From positions 372,001-436,000 of the forward strand of contig NZ_FMYH01000003.1 in the NCBI RefSeq assembly GCF_900096585.1: a stretch of 64,000 nucleotides of DNA, in the 5' to 3' direction. This stretch comes from Sanguibacter gelidistatuariae. GTDB taxonomy: Bacteria; Actinomycetota; Actinomycetes; Actinomycetales; Cellulomonadaceae. Below the pieces are notes generated by a model. It was not told the origin of the DNA and searched no databases. It worked only from the letters and a program-made list of their open reading frames with translations. Each line of letters opens with the position of its first letter. Position 1 is the first letter of the stretch. Shown here one piece after another: positions 10,253-19,515 of the stretch. Made by a program: the position numbers and the translations under genes.

Positions 10253-11947
10253 ATGACCGTCCCGACCCCCTTCGCCCGTCCCACCGTGCCTCCGCCGGCG
10301 CTCGTGGACGGGACCATGCGCATCGTCGCGCTCGGTGGGCTGGGCGAGGTGGGTCGCAACATGGCGGTCCTGGAGCATGGCGGCCAGCTGTTGGTCATCG
10401 ACTGCGGGGTGCTCTTCCCCGAGGAGGACCAGCCCGGGGTCGACGTCATCCTCCCGGACTTCAGCTACATCTCCGGCCGCCTCGACGACATTCAGGCCGT
10501 GATCCTCACCCACGGGCACGAGGACCACATCGGGGCCGTCCCATACCTGCTCCGGCTCCGCCCGGATGTCCCCCTGGTGGGCTCCCGGCTGACCCTCGCT
10601 CTCATCGAGGCCAAGCTCACGGAACACCACATCGCCCCGGTGCTGCACCAGGTCGCCGAGGGGGACCACGCGCAGCTGGGCGAGTTCTCCTGCGAGTTCG
10701 TGGCGGTCAACCACTCCATTCCCGACGCGCTCGCGGTCGCCGTGACCACCACGGCCGGGACGGTCCTGCACACCGGGGACTTCAAGATGGACCAGCTGCC
10801 TCTCGACGGGCGGATGACCGACCTGGGCGCCTTCGCGCGGCTCGGCGAGCGGGGGGTCGACCTCTTCATGGTCGACTCCACCAACGCCGAGGTCCCCGGC
10901 TTCCTCGCCTCCGAACGGGAGATCGGGCCGGTCCTCGACTCCGTCTTCGCGGCCTCCCACCAGCGCATCGTCGTGGCGTCCTTCGCCTCCCACGTGCACC
11001 GTGTCCAGCAGGTGCTCGACGCCGCGGCCCGCCATGGCCGCCGGGTCGCCTTCGTCGGCCGGTCGATGGTGCGGAACATGGCACTCGCGGCCGACCTCGG
11101 CTACCTCCACGTCCCGGACGGGCTGCTCGTCGACGCCGCCCAGGCCGACGCGCTGACCAGCACAGAGGTCGTCCTGATGTGCACCGGCTCGCAGGGGGAG
11201 CCGATGGCGGCCCTGTCCCGGATCGCCAAGGGCGAGCACAAGATCCGGGTGGGTCCGGGGGACACGGTGATCCTGGCCTCCTCCCTCATCCCCGGCAACG
11301 AGAACGCGGTCTTCTCCGTGATCAACGGCCTCACCCGGCGTGGCGCGCGGGTCGTGCACGGCGGCAACGCCAAGGTGCACGTCTCGGGGCACGCGAGCGC
11401 GGGCGAGCTGCTCACCTGCTACAACGTCGTCCGCCCGAAGAACGTCATGCCGGTGCACGGGGAGCCCCGCCACCTGGTCGCCAACGCGGCCCTGGCCGTC
11501 GCCTCTGGGGTCCCGACCGAGCGGGTGGTCGTCGTCGAGGACGGCGTGGTGATCGACCTGCGCGACGGCCGGGCATCCGTCGTCGGGGCGGTGCCGTGCG
11601 ACTACGTCTACGTCGACGGCGCCAGCGTGGGGCTGCTGACGGAGTCCGAGCTCAAGGACCGGCTGGTGCTCGGTACGGAAGGGTTCCTCTCCTTCTTCGT
11701 CGTGATCGACGAGGAGACCGGGCTCGTCGCCTCCGGCCCCCACGTCGTCGCCCGCGGGATCGCCGAGGAGCCCGGCGTCTACGAGGAGATCCGCGCACAG
11801 ATCGTGACCGACCTCGAGGTGGTGGCCACACCCGGCGCCATCGACGTCCACCAGCTCCAGCAGACCATGCGGAGGTCGGTTGGGCGGTGGGTCTGGGGGA
11901 GCCTGCGACGCAGGCCGATGATCGTCTCGGTCGTCGCGACAGTCTGA
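10253..11947 (+). CDS. rnj: Ribonuclease J
   Basis: RNase J is a metallo-beta-lactamase/beta-CASP ribonuclease with endonuclease and 5' exonuclease activity in mRNA decay and rRNA maturation. The 564 residues are typical. The metal motif ILTHGHEDHIGAVPYLL is near 83-99. TGDFKMDQLPLDG and DLFMVDSTNAEVPG complete the lactamase core. The beta-CASP part carries IVVASFASHVHRVQQVLDAA and the later metal-site region NVMPVHGEPRHL. The ATG at 10253 has GAGG upstream within TGGAGGCATC. Together with pnp and rny, three main RNA-decay enzymes lie in this window. Confidence 0.96.
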   Translation: MTVPTPFARPTVPPPALVDGTMRIVALGGLGEVGRNMAVLEHGGQLLVIDCGVLFPEEDQPGVDVILPDFSYISGRLDDIQAVILTHGHEDHIGAVPYLLRLRPDVPLVGSRLTLALIEAKLTEHHIAPVLHQVAEGDHAQLGEFSCEFVAVNHSIPDALAVAVTTTAGTVLHTGDFKMDQLPLDGRMTDLGAFARLGERGVDLFMVDSTNAEVPGFLASEREIGPVLDSVFAASHQRIVVASFASHVHRVQQVLDAAARHGRRVAFVGRSMVRNMALAADLGYLHVPDGLLVDAAQADALTSTEVVLMCTGSQGEPMAALSRIAKGEHKIRVGPGDTVILASSLIPGNENAVFSVINGLTRRGARVVHGGNAKVHVSGHASAGELLTCYNVVRPKNVMPVHGEPRHLVANAALAVASGVPTERVVVVEDGVVIDLRDGRASVVGAVPCDYVYVDGASVGLLTESELKDRLVLGTEGFLSFFVVIDEETGLVASGPHVVARGIAEEPGVYEEIRAQIVTDLEVVATPGAIDVHQLQQTMRRSVGRWVWGSLRRRPMIVSVVATV

Positions 11948-12146
11948 GGCGACCGGCTGAGGCGAGCGGGCTGATCCGGGTGGGGAGTTGTCCCCATGCG
12001 TCATGTGCGAACATTCGTCGATTCGCTGGGTGCCCGCGTGTAGCCTGATCCGGAATCTTCTGTTGACCGGACCAGCCGTCCGGCGGTCGCCGAGTTCACG
12101 TCGACGTCACCCGCGCTCTGCGCACCGCTGTTGGAAGGGGCCTTTC

Positions 12147-13241
12147 ATGGCTGCACGATTCAACCCACCCCCGGGATGGCCGCCCGCGCCTGACGGCTGG
12201 ACGCCCCCCGCCGGTTGGGCACCCGACCCGTCGTGGCCCGCGCCGCCTCCCGGATGGCAGCTGTGGATCGACGACGCGGCCGCGCCGTTCGGTGGTCCCG
12301 TGCCTCCTGCCACGGACCAGCCCGACGTCGGCCGGTTCGCCGGACCCGAGGCAGGCGCGCCGACGCAGACGTTCTCCGCCCCGGGCGGTCAGTCGCCCTT
12401 CGACAAGCAGGCCGACTCGGCGCCGTCACCTTTCAGCGGACAGGCACCTGCGCAGGGCGGCTTCGGCGCGCCGAGCATCCCGCCGCCCGGCGAGTGGCAG
12501 GGCGGTCCGGGGGCACCGGGCGGCCTGCCGCCCGCCGGTCCGCGGTCCGGTGGCAAGCAGTGGCTGATCCCCGTGATCATCGCGATCGTGGCGCTCGCGG
12601 CCATCTTTGGCGTGCTGTTCGCCACGGGTGTCCTGGGCGGCGAGGACAAGCCGAAGGACAAGGCGACCGCGACGGCGACGGCGACGGGCAAGAAGACCGA
12701 CAAGGCCACCGACAAGGCCACGGACAAGGCGACGGACAAGGCCACCGACAAGGCGACCGACAAGGCGACGGACGAGCCGACCGACTCCGCGACGGGTTCG
12801 GCCGACAACGGCACCCGGGCGGTCCCGCTCGCTCCTAGTGAGCAGGCGACGTTCACGTCCTGGACCGTGTCGATGGGCGCCGCCAACCTCGACGCCTGGG
12901 CGGAGATCTCAGCCCAGGCAGACGCTTACTACCAGCCCGAGGCCGGGTTCGTCTACGTGATGGCGCCCGCTACCGTCGCCTTCACCGGTGAAGACCGCAG
13001 CTCGGTCGGCGACCTCGACTGGGTCTTCGTGAGCGCCGCGGGAACTACCTACGACGACAAGTGCGGCTACGCGAACCTGCCCAACGAGCTCGACCTCTAC
13101 CAGGAGCTGTACACCGGGGCCTCGGCCACCGGGAACATGTGCATCACCGTTCCGGCCGATCAGGTCGCTGGCGGCGTGTGGCGGGTCGAGTCCTGGGCCG
13201 ACTACAAGGGGAACTCGGAAGGCTACTTCGCCCTCTCCTGA
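12147..13241 (+). CDS. Single-pass surface protein with Pro/Trp-rich N-terminus, DKAT repeat and DUF4352-like domain
   Basis: The 364-residue protein has three parts. Residues 1-130 are Pro/Gly/Trp-rich with repeated P-x-GW units (PPPGWPPAPDGW, PPAGWAPDP), like cytoplasmic tails of other actinobacterial membrane proteins. One membrane span follows (IPVIIAIVALAAIFGVLFAT, about 142-161). A Lys/Asp/Thr linker carries six DKAT copies. The external domain (about 220-364) resembles DUF4352-type beta domains (ADAYYQPEAGFVYVMAPATV, GTTYDDKCGY). GGAAGGGG lies before the ATG. A long in-frame upstream extension from 11988 was rejected because it lacks protein-like sequence. Function is unknown; a cell-envelope role is inferred. 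Confidence 0.8.
   Translation: MAARFNPPPGWPPAPDGWTPPAGWAPDPSWPAPPPGWQLWIDDAAAPFGGPVPPATDQPDVGRFAGPEAGAPTQTFSAPGGQSPFDKQADSAPSPFSGQAPAQGGFGAPSIPPPGEWQGGPGAPGGLPPAGPRSGGKQWLIPVIIAIVALAAIFGVLFATGVLGGEDKPKDKATATATATGKKTDKATDKATDKATDKATDKATDKATDEPTDSATGSADNGTRAVPLAPSEQATFTSWTVSMGAANLDAWAEISAQADAYYQPEAGFVYVMAPATVAFTGEDRSSVGDLDWVFVSAAGTTYDDKCGYANLPNELDLYQELYTGASATGNMCITVPADQVAGGVWRVESWADYKGNSEGYFALS
12699..12770 (+). repeat. 12-bp in-frame tandem repeat encoding DKAT
   Basis: Six tandem 12-bp units of GACAAGGCSACS encode Asp-Lys-Ala-Thr each. They differ only at third codon positions, and a diverged seventh unit (GACGAGCCGACC) follows. The repeat forms a charged linker just outside the predicted membrane segment. 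Confidence 0.95.
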
Positions 13242-13262
13242 TCCTTGGCTGAAGGCACGATT

Positions 13263-13295
13263 CAGAAGGCCACCTGCCCGGCAGGTGGCCTTCTG
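13263..13295 (+). terminator. Intrinsic terminator after the DKAT surface protein
   Basis: A perfect 15-bp inverted repeat (13263-13277 with 13281-13295, arm CAGAAGGCCACCTGC) has a 3-nt loop. It lies 22 bases after the stop and upstream of the ftsK promoter. Confidence 0.85.
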
Positions 13296-13378
13296 CGTGT
13301 CCCATCCGGGTGCGCTCGGGCGGACACGCACCCCCGGAATCCGGCGCTGGACGGTGCCCCGCGACTAGATTGGCACGC

Positions 13379-16237
13379 ATGGCCACCCGTGCGACACCCT
13401 CCCAGCGTTCGAGTTCGTCCGCGGGCGGGCGAGGTGGGAAACCGGCTGCGGGCAACTCCGCGGCGAAGAAGCCGGCCACCGCCGCAAAGAAGCCGACCAC
13501 TGCCGCGAAGGCTTCCCCGGCCAGGCGCCCGTGGCCGATCAGAGCCGTACGCGGCGCATGGATGGGAGTTGCACACCTCGTGGGCGGAACTGCTCGACGG
13601 GTCGGACGCGATGCTCGCGGCCTGGACCCTGCACATCGCCGGGACGGGCTCGCCTTCTTGCTCCTCGCCCTCGCACTGGTGATCGCCGCCCGAGAGTGGT
13701 GGGGGGTCGAGGGCTCGGCCGGTCTCGCGCTGCACGTCGTGGTGGGCGGGACCTTCGGCGTCGTGGCCGTCGTACTGCCGCTCGTCCTGCTCGGCATGGC
13801 CGTGCGGATCATGCGCCACCCGGATAAGCGAGAGGCAACCTCTCGCGTGACGATCGGGCTGACCGCGATCACCCTGGCGGTCTGCGGGATCGTGCACATC
13901 AAGTCCGGCCGCCCCGACATCGCCGACGGTTTTGACGGCCTGCGTGAGGCGGGCGGGATCGTGGGATTCGCCGTCGGGCAGCCGCTCGTGGCGCTGCTGA
14001 CGGTCTGGATCGCGATTCCTGTGCTGTTGCTTCTCGCCTTCTTCGGCGTGCTCGTCGTGACCGCGACCCCGGTCCACGCGATCCCCGAGCGGGTGCGTGG
14101 CGCCTACGACCGGCTGACCGGGCACGACCGCGCCGCGACCGAGGCGGCCGCGGACGCAGCGACCGAGAACGACGACGACGGCGGGCTCGACCTGGCCGAG
14201 GGCGTACTCCGTCACGACGGCTCGGAGGAGACTCTGGTCAAGCCGCGCCGCCGGATGAAGCTGCCTCGCAAGCCCCGCCCCGAGAGCGCCGGTGACGACA
14301 GCGCCACCGAGCTGTTGCCGGGCGGCTACGTCGGTGACGAGGCCTTCGAACGGGCGGCCGCCCTCGAGCGGGAGCTGCTCGAGAGTGCGGTCCTGGACAG
14401 CGAGGCCTACGCACGCGACGCCCGCGCCGCGAGCAGCCGCGCAGGCTCCGGCGACGAGTACGGCGAGCCGGAGACCGACCTGCTCGGGTCTTCACCTGCC
14501 GGCCCGGCGCACGGCGGCGGTCCCGGCTCGTCCGAGGTGGCGACCGCCGCGATCGCTGTCGCGGTGGACCGGACCCTCGACGCGCCCCCCACCACGGCCC
14601 TGCCCCGCGGCGAGCAGCCGATGCTCGACGGCGACACGGTCTACGTGCTCCCGGACGAGAACGTGCTCGTCAAGGGCGCCCCGCACAAGCTGCGCTCGGC
14701 CGCCAACGACCGGGTGGTCGAGTCGCTCACGGGAGTCTTCGAGCAGTTCGACATCGACGCGAAGGTGACCGGCTTCACCCGCGGACCGACCGTGACCCGC
14801 TACGAGGTCGAGGTCGGCACGGGCATCAAGGTCGAGCGGGTGACCGCCCTGAGCAAGAACATCGCCTACGCGGTCGCGAGCGCCGACGTGCGCATCCTGT
14901 CCCCGATCCCGGGCAAGTCGGCGATCGGTATCGAGATCCCCAACACCGACCGCGAGACCGTCGTGCTCGGTGACGTGCTGCGCTCGGCGGTCGCCCGCCG
15001 CAGCGAGCACCCCATGATCATCGGCGTCGGCAAGGATGTCGAGGGTGGGTACGTCGTCGCGAACCTCGCGAAGATGCCGCACATCCTTGTCGCCGGGGCG
15101 ACCGGCGCGGGCAAGTCGAGCTTCGTCAACTCGATGATCACCTCGATCCTCATGCGAGCCACGCCCGATGAGGTGCGCATGGTGCTCGTCGACCCCAAGC
15201 GCGTCGAGCTGACGATCTACGAGGGCATCCCGCACCTCATCACCCCGATCATCACGAGCCCGAAGAAGGCTGCCGAGGCCCTGGAGTGGGTGGTCCGGGA
15301 GATGGACGCCCGCTACGACGACCTCGCGATGTTCGGGTACAAGCACATCGACGACTTCAACGCCGCGGTGAAGGCCGGCAAGATCAAGCCGCTGCCCGGT
15401 TCCCAGCGCAAGATCGCCACGTATCCGTACCTGCTCGTCGTGGTCGACGAGCTCGCGGACCTCATGATGGTCGCCCCGCGCGACGTCGAGGCGTCCATCC
15501 AGCGCATCACCCAGCTCGCCCGCGCCGCGGGCATCCACCTGGTGCTTGCCACGCAGCGACCGAGCGTCGACGTGGTGACCGGTCTGATCAAGGCGAACGT
15601 CCCCTCGCGGCTTGCCTTCGCGACGTCGTCGCTCGCCGACTCCCGGGTGGTCCTGGACCAGCCGGGTGCCGAGAAGCTCGTCGGTCAGGGAGACGCGCTC
15701 TTCCTGCCGATGGGGGCGTCCAAGCCGATCCGCGTGCAGGGTGCGTGGGTGGGCGAGAGCGAGGTGCATGCCGTCGTCGAGCACGTCAAGGCTCAGCTCA
15801 AGCCCGTCTACCGCGCGGACGTGGCCGTGGTCGCGACGAAGAAGCAGGTGGACGACGACATCGGAGACGACCTCGACCTGCTGCTGCAGGCCGCCGAGCT
15901 TGTCGTCACGAGCCAGTTCGGCTCGACGTCGATGCTGCAGCGCAAGCTGCGCGTCGGTTTTGCCAAGGCCGGTCGGCTCATGGACCTGCTCGAGTCGCGC
16001 GAGATCGTCGGCCCCTCAGAGGGATCGAAGGCCCGCGACGTGCTCGTCCAGCCGGACGACCTGCCCGGCACGCTGGAGATGCTGCGGGGCGGCGGCGGAG
16101 ACGCCGGGGCCGATCTGGGTGGCGGCGACTTGGGCGCCCGCTACGAGGACCTCAGCGCGAACATGCCGCCGGAGGCTGTCGACTACCACGACAGCGCCGA
16201 CACCGACGACGACGGATGGACCGGGCCGGTCCGCTGA
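13379..16237 (+). CDS. ftsK: DNA translocase FtsK/SpoIIIE
   Basis: FtsK pumps chromosomal DNA across the closing septum. The 952-residue protein has a Lys/Ala-rich N-terminus and four membrane spans between about 88 and 230 (for example FLLLALALVIAAREWW and VLLLLAFFGVLVVTA). A linker of about 200 residues follows. The motor has Walker A GATGAGKSS near 570 and Walker B LLVVVDELADLMM near 684. A C-terminal winged-helix gamma domain at about 840-905 reads ELVVTSQFGSTSMLQRKLRV. I start at the ATG 13379: TAGATT (13366-13371) lies 7 bases before it with no Shine-Dalgarno sequence. It heads the conserved ftsK-pgsA-cinA-clgR-recA order, here interrupted by capA and lhr on the minus strand. Confidence 0.95.
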   Translation: MATRATPSQRSSSSAGGRGGKPAAGNSAAKKPATAAKKPTTAAKASPARRPWPIRAVRGAWMGVAHLVGGTARRVGRDARGLDPAHRRDGLAFLLLALALVIAAREWWGVEGSAGLALHVVVGGTFGVVAVVLPLVLLGMAVRIMRHPDKREATSRVTIGLTAITLAVCGIVHIKSGRPDIADGFDGLREAGGIVGFAVGQPLVALLTVWIAIPVLLLLAFFGVLVVTATPVHAIPERVRGAYDRLTGHDRAATEAAADAATENDDDGGLDLAEGVLRHDGSEETLVKPRRRMKLPRKPRPESAGDDSATELLPGGYVGDEAFERAAALERELLESAVLDSEAYARDARAASSRAGSGDEYGEPETDLLGSSPAGPAHGGGPGSSEVATAAIAVAVDRTLDAPPTTALPRGEQPMLDGDTVYVLPDENVLVKGAPHKLRSAANDRVVESLTGVFEQFDIDAKVTGFTRGPTVTRYEVEVGTGIKVERVTALSKNIAYAVASADVRILSPIPGKSAIGIEIPNTDRETVVLGDVLRSAVARRSEHPMIIGVGKDVEGGYVVANLAKMPHILVAGATGAGKSSFVNSMITSILMRATPDEVRMVLVDPKRVELTIYEGIPHLITPIITSPKKAAEALEWVVREMDARYDDLAMFGYKHIDDFNAAVKAGKIKPLPGSQRKIATYPYLLVVVDELADLMMVAPRDVEASIQRITQLARAAGIHLVLATQRPSVDVVTGLIKANVPSRLAFATSSLADSRVVLDQPGAEKLVGQGDALFLPMGASKPIRVQGAWVGESEVHAVVEHVKAQLKPVYRADVAVVATKKQVDDDIGDDLDLLLQAAELVVTSQFGSTSMLQRKLRVGFAKAGRLMDLLESREIVGPSEGSKARDVLVQPDDLPGTLEMLRGGGGDAGADLGGGDLGARYEDLSANMPPEAVDYHDSADTDDDGWTGPVR

Positions 16238-16289
16238 CCTGAGATGCGGGTACCTCCCCGGGGTGTTCCCGGAGGGGTGACCCTGGTAA

Positions 16290-16308
16290 GCCGGCCACGC
16301 GGGCCGGC
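16290..16308. terminator. Possible terminator between ftsK and the CapA-like gene
   Basis: A short GC stem (GCCGGCC at 16290-16296 with GGCCGGC at 16302-16308) lies in the 92-bp gap between convergent genes. It has no T-tract, so the call is tentative. Confidence 0.4.
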
Positions 16309-16329
16309 CGCGTAGGTCAGCCTCGCAGG

Positions 16330-17649
16330 TCAGCCGGGCGGCATCCGCTGCACGACGGTTGCGGGGTCCCCCGTCGCGACCGGAGCGGCGACACGTTCGG
16401 GGGCCTGCGTCCCGACCGCCGCTCGGAGCGCGTCGTAGCGATCCTGCCACTGCGCCGAGGAGAGCGTGCCGGGGTTGGTCCCGTAGGCGGCGGCGTGCAG
16501 GAGGTGCACACGGTGACCGCCGACGCGGTCGACACCCAGCGCGGTCCACTCGACCCCGGAGACCCGTGCCGGGCCGTCCGCAGGCTTGACGACGGTCGCG
16601 GTGACCAGCAGACCGGAGGCGGTCGCTGCGACGCAGCAGGCCGTGTCCTGGTTGGAGATCATGTTCCCCAGGCCGTACGCGACCCACATGCCCTGGCCCT
16701 CGCGCCCGCCGGGCAGCAGTTCGATCGGCTGCGGGACGTGTGCGTGGTGTCCGATGTACAGGTCGATCTCGCCGGAGGCGGCCAGCGCGGTAGCCAGCGC
16801 GACCTGCTCGGGAGTTGGGTCGGTGCGGTACTCCGTCCCCGCGTGCATGCTCACCACGACGAGGTCGGCACCAGCTTCGCGGGCGGCGACGGCCTGGGCG
16901 ACGATCTCGTCGGCATCGATGAGCTGGACCGACCACGGCGCGTCGGACGGCACCGGGAGCCCGTTGGTCCCGTAGGTGGCCGAGAGCTGGGCCACGGTGA
17001 TCGCCTGCCCCGCGCGCTCGAGCGTGTAGAGCTGAGGTTCCTGGGCCTCGCGCTCTGTCCGAGCGGTGCCTACGTGCCCGAGGCCCGCACCGTCGAAGGC
17101 GTCGAGGGTGGCTTGCAGGCCGCCGAAGCCACGATCGACCGAGTGGTTCGAGGCGGTCGAGCAGCCGTCCCAGCCCTGGGCGGCGAGATCGTCGACGAGG
17201 GCGGCGACCGTCCCGAACATGGGATAGCCCGACGGGGCGACCCCGGCCGGGGCGACCGGGACCTCGAAGTGGCACAGCGCCAGGTCGGCGCCCGCGATCC
17301 AGGGGTCGAGGTCGGCCAACAGCGGGGAGAAGTCGTAGGAGCCGCCCGACTTCGCCGACGCCAGCACCGGGATGTGCGGCAGCACGTCACCGGCGGCCAC
17401 GATGGTGAACTCCGCATCGGGGACGGGCTCAGGGGTCGGCTCGGGAGTCGGGTCAGTGGTTGGCGCCGGATCGACGGGCGTCGATGCAGACGAGGACGGT
17501 GCCGGCCCGGTCGCGGCCTGGGAACCGTCGGATCCCGGCTGCAGCGCGATCACGGTGGCCGCGGCTGCGACGGCACAGGCGATCGCCCCGCTCGCCGCGA
17601 TGAAACCCCAGGGCCGGGTGCGCTGCGCGCGAGCATGCCGTCTGTTCAC
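16330..17649 (-). CDS. CapA-family secreted or membrane-anchored metallophosphatase-like protein
   Basis: The 439-residue protein belongs to the CapA/PgsA family, which is linked to poly-gamma-glutamate capsule synthesis in Bacillus and has a calcineurin-like fold. An N-terminal signal or anchor is visible (PWGFIAASGAIACAVAAAAT, 13-32). A Ser/Pro/Thr linker with PTPEPTPEP follows. The catalytic core starts at FTIVAAGDVLPH (about 82), with STASNHSVDRGFGG and DLYIGHHAHVPQPIELL providing likely metal ligands. The start is a GTG at 17649, and its 5' end is 58 bp from pgsA, which is divergent. No capsule genes are nearby, so the capsule role is only a family association. Confidence 0.85.
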   Translation of the reverse strand: MNRRHARAQRTRPWGFIAASGAIACAVAAAATVIALQPGSDGSQAATGPAPSSSASTPVDPAPTTDPTPEPTPEPVPDAEFTIVAAGDVLPHIPVLASAKSGGSYDFSPLLADLDPWIAGADLALCHFEVPVAPAGVAPSGYPMFGTVAALVDDLAAQGWDGCSTASNHSVDRGFGGLQATLDAFDGAGLGHVGTARTEREAQEPQLYTLERAGQAITVAQLSATYGTNGLPVPSDAPWSVQLIDADEIVAQAVAAREAGADLVVVSMHAGTEYRTDPTPEQVALATALAASGEIDLYIGHHAHVPQPIELLPGGREGQGMWVAYGLGNMISNQDTACCVAATASGLLVTATVVKPADGPARVSGVEWTALGVDRVGGHRVHLLHAAAYGTNPGTLSSAQWQDRYDALRAAVGTQAPERVAAPVATGDPATVVQRMPPG

Positions 17650-17707
17650 GCGCTGACACTACTGGTTCATGCGTCTGAAGTGCAGCAAGTGCGCCTACGC
17701 TTGGGTG

Positions 17708-18304
17708 GTGACGTCACAGACTGCCTCGCCGTGGAATGCTCCGAACATCATCACCATGGCGCGCATCGCCATGGTCCCCGTGTTCGCATGGGCGCTCTTG
17801 GCCGACGGCGGACACACCGTCACGTGGCGGCTGGTGGCTACCGCGATCTTCGGCCTCGCCGCCGCCACGGACCGCCTTGACGGCTATCTCGCCCGGCGGA
17901 ACAATCTCGTCACCGACCTCGGAAAGATCCTCGATCCGATCGCGGACAAGGTGCTCATCGGCACGGCGTTGGTGCTGCTGTCCTGGCTCGGGGACATGTG
18001 GTGGTGGGTGACGATCGTGATCCTCGTCCGCGAGCTGGGGATCACCGCCATGCGGTTCCTCGTGCTGAGGTACGTGGTCATGCCGGCCTCCCGCGGAGGA
18101 AAGCTCAAGACCGTCCTGCAGTCGGTGGCCATCGCCATCCTTCTGCTGCCGATCGACCACCTGCCGGACGTCGTCACGTGGGTGGGTGCCGCGGTGATGG
18201 GCCTAGCGCTCGTCGTGACGGTCGTGACCGGGATCGACTACGCGGTCAAGGGCTGGCAGGTCACCCGGGGGGCCCGGGCGGCTGGGGCGTCCAAGCCGGC
18301 GTGA
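17708..18304 (+). CDS. pgsA: CDP-diacylglycerol--glycerol-3-phosphate 3-phosphatidyltransferase
   Basis: PgsA makes phosphatidylglycerophosphate, the precursor of phosphatidylglycerol and cardiolipin, in the membrane. The CDP-alcohol phosphotransferase signature D-G-x2-A-R-x8-G-x3-D-x3-D is visible as DGYLARRNNLVTDLGKILDP followed by IADK. Several hydrophobic segments surround it (VATAIFGLAAATD, VLIGTALVLLSWL, AVMGLALVVTVVTG). I start at the GTG 17708 (198 residues) because TACGCT (17696-17701) ends 6 bases before it. The frame extends 13 codons further upstream, so the start is not certain. Confidence 0.93.
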   Translation: MTSQTASPWNAPNIITMARIAMVPVFAWALLADGGHTVTWRLVATAIFGLAAATDRLDGYLARRNNLVTDLGKILDPIADKVLIGTALVLLSWLGDMWWWVTIVILVRELGITAMRFLVLRYVVMPASRGGKLKTVLQSVAIAILLLPIDHLPDVVTWVGAAVMGLALVVTVVTGIDYAVKGWQVTRGARAAGASKPA

Positions 18305-18317
18305 GCCGGTCGCGGCC

Positions 18318-18866
18318 ATGACAGGGACGATGCCCGCTGTAGAGGTGCTCGAGCTGCTGAAGCGCTCGGGTCGCAGCCTCGCGGTCGCCGAGTCGCTCAC
18401 CGGTGGGCTGCTGGCCGCTGAGATCGTTGACGTGCCCGGTGCGTCGGCGGTGTTCCGCGGCGGGATCGTCGCCTACGCCACGGATCTCAAGTCCACCCTG
18501 CTGGGTGTCGACCCCGGGCTGCTCAAGGCTCGAGGACCGGTCGACCCGGAGGTCGCAGGCCAGATGGCGGCAGGCATCCGGCACCGGATGGGAGCCGACG
18601 TCGGGGTGTCCACGACCGGGGTGGCCGGGCCGGACCCCCAGAACGGCCGGGTGCCCGGCACCGTATTCATCGCCGTGGACGTGTGCGGTCGCCTGTCCCG
18701 GGTGCAGGCCCTGGCCGTGCCCGGCGACCGGGGGGCCGTGCGAGCCGCGACGGTGCGTGCGGCGCTCGCGCTTCTTGGCGACGTTCTGACGGGCACCGAT
18801 GCGGATGCTGATGCTGGCACGGCCGAGGGTACGGGCGCTGACACGGGCACGTGGGAACAAGGCTGA
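18318..18866 (+). CDS. cinA: Nicotinamide-nucleotide amidohydrolase (CinA C-terminal domain, PncC)
   Basis: This is a stand-alone CinA C-terminal domain. Such proteins deamidate nicotinamide mononucleotide, recycling the by-product of NAD-dependent DNA ligase. The 182 residues show [40 protein letters not shown], and [20 protein letters not shown], all typical of the family. The N-terminal molybdopterin-binding domain of full-length CinA is absent, which is usual for actinobacteria. It lies 13 bases after pgsA, probably in the same transcript. The last 25 residues are an Asp/Ala/Gly/Thr-rich tail ([19 protein letters not shown]). Confidence 0.92.
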   Translation: MTGTMPAVEVLELLKRSGRSLAVAESLTGGLLAAEIVDVPGASAVFRGGIVAYATDLKSTLLGVDPGLLKARGPVDPEVAGQMAAGIRHRMGADVGVSTTGVAGPDPQNGRVPGTVFIAVDVCGRLSRVQALAVPGDRGAVRAATVRAALALLGDVLTGTDADADAGTAEGTGADTGTWEQG

Positions 18867-19089
18867 TCTGTTCGGCGTTGGACAGGGTGTGATGATCAGC
18901 CGCGGTGGAGAGCGACCAGCCAATGTGATGAAACGGTCAAGGTTTGGCACCGGCGAGGCCTCCGAAGGGCCTCTTGCAGGGCCGTCAGGGTACGGTAGGA
19001 GGAACACAGTCATCTCCGGGACCCGACAGGCGCTCTCGGCGACGGCGACAAGACCACACGAAGCACAGGGCACGAGAGGGGGTCGTCAC

Positions 19090-19425
19090 ATGGTTCTACT
19101 ACGTCGGGAGATCGGGGATGTTCTCCGAGATTCCCGCCAGCTGCAGGGACGAACGCTCCGAGAGGTGTCCTCGGCGGCTCGCGTCTCGCTCGGATACCTG
19201 AGCGAGGTCGAGCGCGGTCAGAAGGAAGCCTCGTCAGAGTTGCTCGGTTCGATCTGTGAAGCACTGGACCGTCCGCTCTCACTGATCTTGCGTGAGGTCA
19301 GCGAGCGTATTGCGATCGCCGAAGGCCTGGTCATCCCTGACACGGTTCCGGCCGACCTTGCGGCCATGGGCCGCCACCACTCGGCGATGAGCCACGCAGG
19401 CAAAGCTCTGCAGCCCATCGGCTGA
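19090..19425 (+). CDS. clgR: XRE-family transcriptional activator, ClgR-like
   Basis: The 111-residue protein has one helix-turn-helix of the Cro/CI type near 10-65 ([20 protein letters not shown], then [20 protein letters not shown]). ClgR in actinobacteria activates clp protease and other stress genes. The assignment rests on size, the helix-turn-helix sequence and position after cinA and before recA. I chose the ATG 19090 ([10 protein letters not shown]), where homologues begin; the frame is open further upstream. A 223-bp gap before it probably holds the promoter, but I could not settle one. A strong terminator follows. Confidence 0.88.
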   Translation: MVLLRREIGDVLRDSRQLQGRTLREVSSAARVSLGYLSEVERGQKEASSELLGSICEALDRPLSLILREVSERIAIAEGLVIPDTVPADLAAMGRHHSAMSHAGKALQPIG

Positions 19426-19446
19426 GTCCGCACCCATCAGCTCCAT

Positions 19447-19481
19447 CTGAGCCCCCTGCCACACAGTGGCAGGGGGCTCAG
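19447..19481. terminator. Bidirectional terminator between clgR and lhr
   Basis: A perfect 16-bp inverted repeat (19447-19462 with 19466-19481, arm CTGAGCCCCCTGCCAC) has an ACA loop. It lies between the convergent clgR and lhr ends. Confidence 0.85.
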
Positions 19482-19515
19482 TCACGTCCCGGAGCGGGTG
19501 GCGTCCCCGAGCGCC

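Noticed and set aside
10106-12004. 632-codon open frame opposite RNase J
   Set aside because: It is a mirror of rnj in high-GC DNA: His/Arg/Asp-rich, with no domain, while the plus strand encodes an obvious RNase J.
12699-12770. Short regular repeats as a possible CRISPR array
   Set aside because: Units are 12 bp with no spacers and are in frame, encoding DKAT inside a protein.
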